Shown one piece after another: positions 1 through 6,006 of a stretch of DNA of 48,834 nucleotides. Numbering within the stretch: the first letter of the stretch is position 1; each line of letters starts with the position of its first letter. A program made the position numbers and the translations under genes. The stretch comes from Nocardia sienata NBRC 100364 (GTDB lineage Bacteria > Actinomycetota > Actinomycetes > Mycobacteriales > Mycobacteriaceae). The stretch spans positions 1-48,834 of the forward strand of contig NZ_BDBX01000057.1 of NCBI RefSeq assembly GCF_001613205.1, in the 5' to 3' direction. The notes under the pieces are model-generated. The model saw only the letters and a program-made list of their open reading frames with translations. It did no database searches and had not been told where the DNA came from.

Positions 1-17
1 CCCGCACCTTCGGATTC

Positions 18-305
18 GTGAAGAGAATCGCCGCCGCCACCGTGCTGGCCGGAGCCCTCGCCGCGATCCCCGCCACCGTCGCCCCCCAGATGGCTCTCGC
101 CGACGTCCCCGGCCACAGCAGCCGCGACGACTCCCACCCGGGCAGGGGCAGCTACGGCGACACCCACGACCTCCCCAGCGATCCCGGCAACCGCAGCGAG
201 CCGGTGCACGCGATCCCTGCCCAGCGCAGCTTCACCTACGACAACGACCAGGGCGGCTACCTCGACATCTGCGCCTACAAGCCGTACTACTACGCCTGCC
301 GGTGA
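18..305 (+). CDS. Small secreted protein of unknown function
   Basis: A 95-residue protein starting at a GTG close to the window edge, so a start further upstream cannot be excluded. Residues 1-28 form a typical Sec signal peptide: Lys-Arg, an Ala/Leu/Val-rich core, then a cut after Ala-Leu-Ala. The mature part is short, polar and rich in Gly, Asp, His and Pro. It ends in a Tyr-rich segment holding the only two cysteines (C85 and C94), which could form a disulfide outside the cell. I do not recognise a family. The signal peptide and the absence of an alternative reading make it a believable gene, but its function is unknown. Confidence 0.6.
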   Translation: MKRIAAATVLAGALAAIPATVAPQMALADVPGHSSRDDSHPGRGSYGDTHDLPSDPGNRSEPVHAIPAQRSFTYDNDQGGYLDICAYKPYYYACR

Positions 306-578
306 CCCCGGTGCCGCGCAATCACCACTCGCCGGGCAGGCGCGACGTAGGCCGCCGACTCCGGGAACTACCGGCGGCGGTAGCACGTTCGGCGTCCACT
401 CCACCGGCGCCGTAGTAAGACGCATACGGGTAGGAGCGGTCGACGCGCCGAGGTCGACGCGGCGCGAAAACGGCCACGAGCGCATCCATCACGAGCACCG
501 GCCATGGCATGTGCGAATGTACCGGCCGAATCGGCCCGCAGCACCGGAGCACGGTCGGGGCGGAAGCGATGACCCCGG

Positions 579-932
579 TCAGCGCGAACGAAGTCGCCGT
601 AGCAACCGGGAGACCGGAGGCGGTACCCCTGGACGCGACGGGGGCCACGGGATACCGCACTCCCGGGCGAACCGCAGGGCGTCGGCCACGGTTTCATCCT
701 TCGGGCGGTCCCGCGCCCATTCGACGAATCGCTCGGTGAAATCCGGACCGGTGGCGTACACCAGTTCGGGATGCCGGGCCGCGACCTCCCGGGCCCGCTT
801 GTGCCGCAATGCGTGTGCCGCCGCGCCCACGGCGGCCGGATCGAAACCCGCCGGGACCGCTTCCCCCGCCACCAGGGCACGCACCAGAGCCGCCTGCCGA
901 TCCGCCAATCCGGGCGCCTGCGCGTCGGTCAT
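579..932 (-). CDS. SCO6045-like partner protein of the DUF692 enzyme
   Basis: A 117-residue protein that starts inside the end of the upstream DUF692 gene (ATGA overlap at 929-932), so the two are translationally coupled. The N-terminal half is helical and Ala-rich: it begins with a DRQAALVRALVAG segment and continues with GFDPAAVGAAAHALRHKRA. This pattern matches the small SCO6045-like proteins that follow DUF692 genes in actinobacteria. By analogy with partners such as MbnC and BufC, which deliver the substrate peptide to an MNIO enzyme, it is probably the substrate-recognition subunit. That role is inferred from gene context. The Arg-rich C-terminus looks disordered. Confidence 0.75.
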   Translation of the reverse strand: MTDAQAPGLADRQAALVRALVAGEAVPAGFDPAAVGAAAHALRHKRAREVAARHPELVYATGPDFTERFVEWARDRPKDETVADALRFARECGIPWPPSRPGVPPPVSRLLRRLRSR

Positions 933-1789
933 CGCAACCCCGCCCGGGCGGCCGCGGTGACCGGTGCGCGGGCGGCGGCGTCGGCGATCGCGTCCAACTC
1001 GTCGAGCAGTTCGTGCGCAGGCGGATAGTTTCCGTCCCGCTCGAGCATGAGCGGAACCGGGTGGTCGTGTACGAACTCGGCGACCAGCGCGAGCACCTCC
1101 GCGGGTACCGGATGCCGATGGGTGTCGTGATAGCGACCGCCGGATTCGTGGCCGCCGGCGATATGGCAGTAGGCGATCCGCTCGGTGGGCAGGCGCCGCA
1201 ATTCGGTACGTGGATCGTGGCCCCGGTTGCGCGCGTTCGCGTACACATTGGCGATATCCAACAGCAGATACACCCCGGTGCGTTCGACCAGCTCGGTCAG
1301 GAAATCCGCTTCGCTGAATTCGTCGTCGGGCCAGTCGAACAGCGCCGCGATGTTCTCCACCGCGAGCGGCACGTCCAAACCGGCCCGGGTCCGGGCGATA
1401 TTGGCCGACAATACGTCGAGCGCTTCCCGGCTGCGCGGCACCGGCAGCAGATGACCCGCCTCCAGCCCACCCGCCCGCACGAAGGCGATGTGCTCGCTCA
1501 CCAGCGGCGCCGAGACCGTCCGCGCGCAGGCGGCCAGATGTTCGACGCGCCGCCCGTCCACCGGCTCGGCACCGCCCAGCGACAGCGAGATTCCGTGCGG
1601 TACGACGGCGGTGCCCCGGTCGCGCAGCGCCGCCAGTTCCACCGGCACCTCGACCCCACCGCGTGGGCCCGGACGTAGCGATTCCGCGATGACCTCACAG
1701 AAATCGAGCCCGTCCAGCCGGTCGATCACACCGCAGATCTCCGGACGCCAGCCGATCCCGAGCGCGGTTTCCGGTAGCGGGCCGGTCAC
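929..1789 (-). CDS. DUF692 / MNIO family multinuclear iron oxidative enzyme
   Basis: A 286-residue TIM-barrel protein of the DUF692 (MNIO) family, full length for the family. MNIO enzymes such as MbnB and BufB use two or three non-haem irons to oxidise cysteine residues of peptide substrates. The conserved polar residues are in place: H65 (HGISLSLG), H100 (SEHIAF), E145/N146 (VENIA), D178 (LDIANVYANA), H209 (CHIAGG), D222/H224 (DTHRHP) and E250 (LERDGN). It lies 3 nt after the TIGR04222 gene, which encodes a Cys/Gly tail, and overlaps the SCO6045-like gene by 4 nt. A catalyst, partner and Cys-rich candidate substrate are therefore co-transcribed. The family call is firm; that the Cys tail is the substrate is inference. 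Confidence 0.9.
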   Translation of the reverse strand: MTGPLPETALGIGWRPEICGVIDRLDGLDFCEVIAESLRPGPRGGVEVPVELAALRDRGTAVVPHGISLSLGGAEPVDGRRVEHLAACARTVSAPLVSEHIAFVRAGGLEAGHLLPVPRSREALDVLSANIARTRAGLDVPLAVENIAALFDWPDDEFSEADFLTELVERTGVYLLLDIANVYANARNRGHDPRTELRRLPTERIAYCHIAGGHESGGRYHDTHRHPVPAEVLALVAEFVHDHPVPLMLERDGNYPPAHELLDELDAIADAAARAPVTAAARAGLR

Positions 1790-1792
1790 CGA

Positions 1793-2707
1793 TCAGCCAC
1801 CACAGCCCCCACCGCAACCGCTACCCCCACCGCAACCGCTACCGCCACCGCAACCACCGCCACCACCCGCGTCGCTCCCACCGGAATCACCCCCGGAGAC
1901 ACCGTCGGCGCTGTAACCGGACACGGCGGTGTTCAGCGCCGGATCGAGCAGCACCAACGCCTGCACTCCGAACAGCGCGACCGCCAACCCGGCGGCCCCG
2001 GGTCCGTAGGTCTGATACGAAGGCGAGTTCGCCGGGCGCAGATACCGGTTGCCCTCGGCGGCCTCCGCCAGCGCCGCCCGGCCCGCGGGCGTGATCCGGA
2101 CCGGCGCCGCCACCCGCCACCCGGCGATACCCAGCGCGACCAGCACGAGCAGGAGCAAGAGCACCGGCTTGCCGTTGAACAGACCGGTGACCAGCCGGGC
2201 CACCCCGAACAGGCCGACGACCAGAATGGGCAGGGCGGCCTCGCGCAACTGTTTCGTGTACCGGCTGTCGGCCAGATAGCCGCGATCGGCGAGAGTCTTA
2301 CGCATCCGGTCCAGTTCGGCCCGCAGCCGAAGGGTCACCAGGGTGATGCCCACCCTCGACTCGCCGAGCCGGTCGCGCACCGCGAGGGTGAACGGATCCA
2401 GTGCGACCGTCGAGGTGGAGCCGACCGGACTACCACCGGCGTCGATGAGATCGTGACCGCGCAACAGCGCCACCGACGCCATCACCGCCCGCTGATCGCT
2501 GGTCAGCAGTCCGAGTTCGGGTGCGGTCAGCTCACCGGGTGGAGCCGGCGCGGGCGCGTGCACGATCCGGTGCCGCAGCCGCCATCCGATCACCACGGCG
2601 ACGACCGCGATCGGTATGTAGAGCAGTAGGAACGCGGGCCCGGAGACACCCCAGGTCTCTCCCGCGAACAGCTGCGATTGCGCCGCCGACCATCCAATAG
2701 CGCGCAT
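1793..2707 (-). CDS. TIGR04222-type membrane protein with Cys/Gly-rich C-terminal tail
   Basis: A 304-residue protein. The chosen ATG at 2707 has a strong ribosome site (GGAGGTGG) 5 nt upstream; an in-frame ATG at 2731 lies before that site and is less likely. About four hydrophobic segments are visible: near residues 18-40, about 160-185 (LPILVVGLFGVARLV), about 185-205 (VLLLLLVLVALGIAGW) and about 240-265. A cytosolic domain between the first two carries the LTSDQRAVMASVALLRG pattern typical of TIGR04222 proteins. The last 35 residues are almost only Gly, Ser and Cys, with the unit CGGG(S) repeated to the end. This tail is the most likely substrate or metal-binding element of the operon. 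First gene of the TIGR04222 - DUF692 - SCO6045 operon. Confidence 0.85.
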   Translation of the reverse strand: MRAIGWSAAQSQLFAGETWGVSGPAFLLLYIPIAVVAVVIGWRLRHRIVHAPAPAPPGELTAPELGLLTSDQRAVMASVALLRGHDLIDAGGSPVGSTSTVALDPFTLAVRDRLGESRVGITLVTLRLRAELDRMRKTLADRGYLADSRYTKQLREAALPILVVGLFGVARLVTGLFNGKPVLLLLLVLVALGIAGWRVAAPVRITPAGRAALAEAAEGNRYLRPANSPSYQTYGPGAAGLAVALFGVQALVLLDPALNTAVSGYSADGVSGGDSGGSDAGGGGGCGGGSGCGGGSGCGGGCGG

Positions 2708-2720
2708 GACCCCACCTCCG

Positions 2721-2757
2721 GCTCCGCACAATAGTGAAACCAGTATCCGGACCGGAT
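2721..2757 (-). promoter_or_regulatory. Promoter and dyad upstream of the TIGR04222-DUF692 operon
   Basis: On the minus strand a TATTGT -10 hexamer (2733-2728) precedes the ribosome site and ATG of the TIGR04222 gene, giving a leader of roughly 14 nt. Where the -35 would lie there is a perfect dyad, ATCCGG-A-CCGGAT (2745-2757), that could be an operator. The rest of the 305-base divergent spacer towards the lysozyme gene shows no gene. Confidence 0.4.
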
Positions 2758-2974
2758 CCCGACAACGCCATGATGTTTCGACATGTGTACGTCGCGCCTA
2801 CGGCGGTTCGGGCCCCGGGTGATCCCGAGCCTTCCTTCCACCGGTCGGTCCGGGCACGGGACGGGCCCCGACATCGATGCCGACCATGCGGAGTAGCCGA
2901 AAGGTGTACACGGACCCACACGGCGACCGAAGTCAGTAGGCCCCCAGCGTCACCAGCGGACACGGCGGCGCAAT

Positions 2975-3012
2975 ACCGGGGAGTCCCGGTCCGCGTGCCT
3001 AGGGTCGGGACC
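2975..3012 (+). promoter_or_regulatory. Promoter of the GH25 gene; apparently leaderless
   Basis: A TAGGGT hexamer (3000-3005) ends 7 nt before the ATG at 3013, the spacing at which the A of ATG would be the first transcribed base. No good ribosome site lies in between. Upstream is a small hairpin or dyad, ACCGGG-GAGT-CCCGGT (2975-2990), over the -35 area. Confidence 0.45.
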
Positions 3013-3816
3013 ATGAAAACTGCCCGATTGAGATCGACCGTGCGAAAGTCCGGCTCGCGCTTGGGGCCGGGCAGTTCGGTTCGAGTCCGCCGCCGGCCCA
3101 CCGGCCTCGGCATACTGACGTTCGCGCTGGTGGCGGGTCTCGCACTCGTTTCCGCACCCGCGCACGCCGAACCCACCGGCCCGGACGTCTCGTCCTGGCA
3201 GCACAGCGGCGGGCGACCCATCGACTGGTTCTCCGTCCGTGCGTCGGGCCACCGTTTCGCCATGGTCAAGGCCACCGAGGGCCTGGACTACATCAACCCG
3301 TACTTCGTCCAGGACAGCCTGCTGATGCGGCTGGCCGGAATGGCACGCGGTACCTATCACTACGCCCGTCCCGAACTCCCGCCCGAACCCCAGGCAGCGC
3401 TCTACTCGACGATCGTCCTCGGCCAGAACGGCCCGCTGGACCTGCCGCCGGTACTGGATATCGAGCATTCCGGCGGCCTGGCACCGGACGCCCTGATCGA
3501 CTGGACCCACCGTTACCTCAACACCGTGCAGGCCCTCACCGGGCGGGTGCCGATCGTCTACACCTACCCGCGGTTCTGGCAGACCGCGATGGCCGACAGC
3601 GACCAGTTCCACCGCTACCCGCTGTGGATCGCCGACTATCGTGACCGCGCCGAACCGGAGGTACCCGGGCGCTGGCCCGCGTGGACTTTCTGGCAGCAGA
3701 CCGACTCCGGCTCGATCCCGGGTATCCACGGCAACACCGATATCAACGTGTACAGCGGCGCACAGGGCGATTTCGCCCGCTTCGCCCGGATGGGCGGGCT
3801 CACCGGCAGCGGATAG
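3013..3816 (+). CDS. Secreted GH25 family lysozyme (muramidase)
   Basis: A 267-residue exported glycoside hydrolase family 25 protein, expected to cut the N-acetylmuramyl bond of peptidoglycan. Residues 1-53 are a long twin-basic, then hydrophobic export signal ending APAHA. The catalytic domain begins at once with GPDVSSWQ, the first conserved Asp. It continues with MVKATEG, ARGTYHYARP, the catalytic DIE pair in PPVLDIEHSGG, IVYTYPRFW, LWIADY and WTFWQQT. This is a complete GH25 barrel with no added cell-wall-binding repeats. The longer frame upstream of 3013 is not supported by a start signal. It is convergent with phoX, with 20 nt between the stops. Confidence 0.92.
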   Translation: MKTARLRSTVRKSGSRLGPGSSVRVRRRPTGLGILTFALVAGLALVSAPAHAEPTGPDVSSWQHSGGRPIDWFSVRASGHRFAMVKATEGLDYINPYFVQDSLLMRLAGMARGTYHYARPELPPEPQAALYSTIVLGQNGPLDLPPVLDIEHSGGLAPDALIDWTHRYLNTVQALTGRVPIVYTYPRFWQTAMADSDQFHRYPLWIADYRDRAEPEVPGRWPAWTFWQQTDSGSIPGIHGNTDINVYSGAQGDFARFARMGGLTGSG

Positions 3817-3836
3817 CCTTGTGCGCCGCGTACCCT

Positions 3837-5876
3837 TTACACGCCGATCCGGCCGCCCCCGGACTTCCAGACCGCCACCACGGCCGGGCGCGGCTGGCTC
3901 GTTCCGCCGTCCGGCCAATGCGAGGCCGGGTTCTCCACCGAGGCATCGTCGGTTTCGCCCGGATGCTGGACACACACCATGACCCGCTCCTCGGTGATCA
4001 CCGGACCGCAGGTCTCGGCGCCGATCGGCACCGACAGGAACTGTTTGGTCTCGCCACGCCGGTCGCCGTCGAGCACCACCGCGAACAGACCGTCGTTGGC
4101 GTCGAGCGCATTGCCGTCGGTGCTGATCCACAGGTTGCCGTACGGATCGAAGGCGAGGTTGTCGGGACAGGAGATGGGGCTGACCTTGCTCTTGTCGTAG
4201 CCGGCGAAGTAGGTGTCGGCGGCGGCCGGGTCGCCGCAGACCAGCAGCAGGGACCAGGTGAACGAGGTGCCCGCGTGATCGTCGGTGAGCTCGAGTACCT
4301 GGCCGTTCTTGTTCTCGTTGCGCGGGTTGGCCTCGTCGACCCCGGGTTTGCCGTCGGTACCGCGCTTGCTGTTGTTGGTCAGCGCCACATAGACCTTGCC
4401 GGTTTTCGGGTTGGCCTCGAAATCCTCCGGGCGGTCCATCTTGGTGGCGCCCACCTTGTCGCCGGCGAGGCGGGTGAACACCGCGACCTCCTCGGCGGTC
4501 ATCCCGTCCACCAGCGATTCGCCGCGGCCGTCCTCGGCCGTGCGCAGGATCGGGATCCACTGGCCGGTGCCGGTGAAGCCCTGGTCGGAGGGGACGGTAC
4601 CCGAGCCGTCGATCCGATCCGGGTGGTCACCGGTGAGTTTCGCGACGTAGAGGGTGCCGGCGTCCAGGATGGTCATATTGTGGCGGCGGCTCGCGGCCCC
4701 GGTACCGGGCTCGATCTTGCGCGAGGAGACGAACTTGTACATGTAGTCGAACCGCTCGTCGTCACCGGTGTAGGCGACGACGGTGCCGTCGGCGGTGACG
4801 TGGATATTGGCCGCCTCGTGCTTGAACCGGCCGAGCGCGGTGTGCTTGACCGGGGTGGAGGCGGGATCCCACGGATCCACCTCGACCACCCAACCGAAGC
4901 GGTGGGATTCGTTGGGTTCGGCGGCGAGATCGAAACGCTTGTCGAACTTCTCCCAGAAGTGCGGGGCGTCGGATTCGCCGATGCCGTAGCGCTTGTGCCG
5001 CGCCGCCGCCACCGGATCGGCGGAGCTGCCCACGAAGTAGGCGTTGAAGTTCTCCTCACCGGACAGCACGGTGCCCCACGGGGTCACCCCGCCGGAGCAG
5101 TTGTTGATCGTACCGAGGACCTTCGTGCCGGTGGGGTCGGCGGAGGTCTTCAGCAGCGGACTGCCGGCCGCGGGGCCGGTCAGCCGGAACTCGGTGGTCG
5201 CGGTGATCCGCCGGTTGTACTCACCGAACGCGGGCTGCAACCGGCCGCTCCCGGGAGCGCCGTGTACCTCGACCACGGACAGACCGTGGGCGGCCATCGC
5301 GATCTCGACCTGGTCCCGGGTGATCGCCTCGGGCTTGTATCCGGGGAACATGAACTGTTCGGTCGTGTACTCGTGGTTCACCACGAGCAGATACCTGCCC
5401 GGCTGTCCCTCGATCGGCAGTAGACCGGCGAAGTCGTTGTTGTAGCCGAACTGCCTGGCCTGCGCGGCCGGGGTCTGGCCGAAGAAATCGAATTCGGGCG
5501 CGTCCTCGAACAGTGGATCACCCCAGCGGATGACAACGCCCTGCTCGTAACCCTCCGGGACGACGAGCGCGTCCTCGGTGTTCGGCGCGACCGGCGCGAA
5601 CCCGGTCCCCGTGCCGCCGGAGTTCGCGGTCGTACCGACCTCGGGCCCGTCACCGCAGGCGGCGAGCGCACTCGCCGCACCGATCGCGACCACCGCGGCC
5701 GCACTGCCCTGCAGCAGGCGCCGCCGGGAGATCCCCGCGACGATATCCCCGAAGTAGGTGTTCGACGAGGTGTTGGGCACCTCGTGGAAGCAGGCGTTCC
5801 CGCATTTGTACTGACAGGTGACGCGAGCCCGCGATCCCGCGGGTTCGTGGGCGACAAAGAGCGCTAGAGGTTTCAC
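3837..5876 (-). CDS. phoX: PhoX family alkaline phosphatase (DUF839), Tat-exported
   Basis: A 679-residue member of the PhoX/DUF839 family, calcium- and iron-dependent phosphatases that release phosphate from organic esters outside the membrane. GTG 5876 is chosen because CAGGAGT lies 6 nt upstream; an in-frame ATG at 5909 has no such site. An unusual N-terminal stretch carries C21, C25 and C29 before the twin-arginine motif SRRRLLQ (50-56), a hydrophobic core and a lipobox-like LAAC (C74). It may therefore be a Tat lipoprotein. The body shows family segments such as NHEYT, NNCSGGVTPWGT, LSGEENF, GWVVEVDPWDP, MDRPEDFEANP and DNLAFDPYGNLWISTDG. No clear PHO box was found upstream. The phosphatase activity is a family inference. 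Confidence 0.9.
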   Translation of the reverse strand: MKPLALFVAHEPAGSRARVTCQYKCGNACFHEVPNTSSNTYFGDIVAGISRRRLLQGSAAAVVAIGAASALAACGDGPEVGTTANSGGTGTGFAPVAPNTEDALVVPEGYEQGVVIRWGDPLFEDAPEFDFFGQTPAAQARQFGYNNDFAGLLPIEGQPGRYLLVVNHEYTTEQFMFPGYKPEAITRDQVEIAMAAHGLSVVEVHGAPGSGRLQPAFGEYNRRITATTEFRLTGPAAGSPLLKTSADPTGTKVLGTINNCSGGVTPWGTVLSGEENFNAYFVGSSADPVAAARHKRYGIGESDAPHFWEKFDKRFDLAAEPNESHRFGWVVEVDPWDPASTPVKHTALGRFKHEAANIHVTADGTVVAYTGDDERFDYMYKFVSSRKIEPGTGAASRRHNMTILDAGTLYVAKLTGDHPDRIDGSGTVPSDQGFTGTGQWIPILRTAEDGRGESLVDGMTAEEVAVFTRLAGDKVGATKMDRPEDFEANPKTGKVYVALTNNSKRGTDGKPGVDEANPRNENKNGQVLELTDDHAGTSFTWSLLLVCGDPAAADTYFAGYDKSKVSPISCPDNLAFDPYGNLWISTDGNALDANDGLFAVVLDGDRRGETKQFLSVPIGAETCGPVITEERVMVCVQHPGETDDASVENPASHWPDGGTSQPRPAVVAVWKSGGGRIGV

Positions 5877-5907
5877 AGTGGACTCCTGTTCCGGGCTGAA
5901 CGCACGC

Positions 5908-5913
5908 ACGCTA
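5908..5913 (-). promoter_or_regulatory. Likely -10 element of phoX
   Basis: TAGCGT on the minus strand lies about 32 nt before the GTG start of phoX and would give a leader of about 25 nt containing the CAGGAGT ribosome site. No convincing -35 and no repeated PhoP-type boxes are visible in the upstream 90 nt. Confidence 0.3.
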
Positions 5914-5960
5914 GCCCACCCAGGCGAGTCTCAGGAGACCGTCGGATTAACGACCGGCCA

Positions 5961-5994
5961 ACACGGAGACCCGGGAAAACCCAGGCCACCGTGT
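5961..5994 (-). terminator. Hairpin terminator after leuS
   Basis: Thirteen nt past the leuS stop, ACACGG pairs with CCGTGT and, inside a 3x3 internal loop, CCTGGG pairs with CCCGGG around a TTTT tetraloop (minus-strand reading). There is no U-tract, as is usual in actinobacteria. It separates leuS from phoX, which is read on the same strand. Confidence 0.55.
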
Positions 5995-6006
5995 CGACCG
6001 TCACCG

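Noticed and set aside
1797..1880. Short direct repeats that could suggest a CRISPR-like or satellite array
   Set aside because: The repeats are in frame, without spacers, and encode the Gly-Cys tail of the TIGR04222 protein.
2950..4560. Long minus-strand frame across the lysozyme gene
   Set aside because: Arg-rich shadow of the GH25 and phoX genes with no coherent domain.
5877..6000. PHO box upstream of phoX
   Set aside because: Only one GTTCAGCC-like octamer occurs, without the expected tandem copies.
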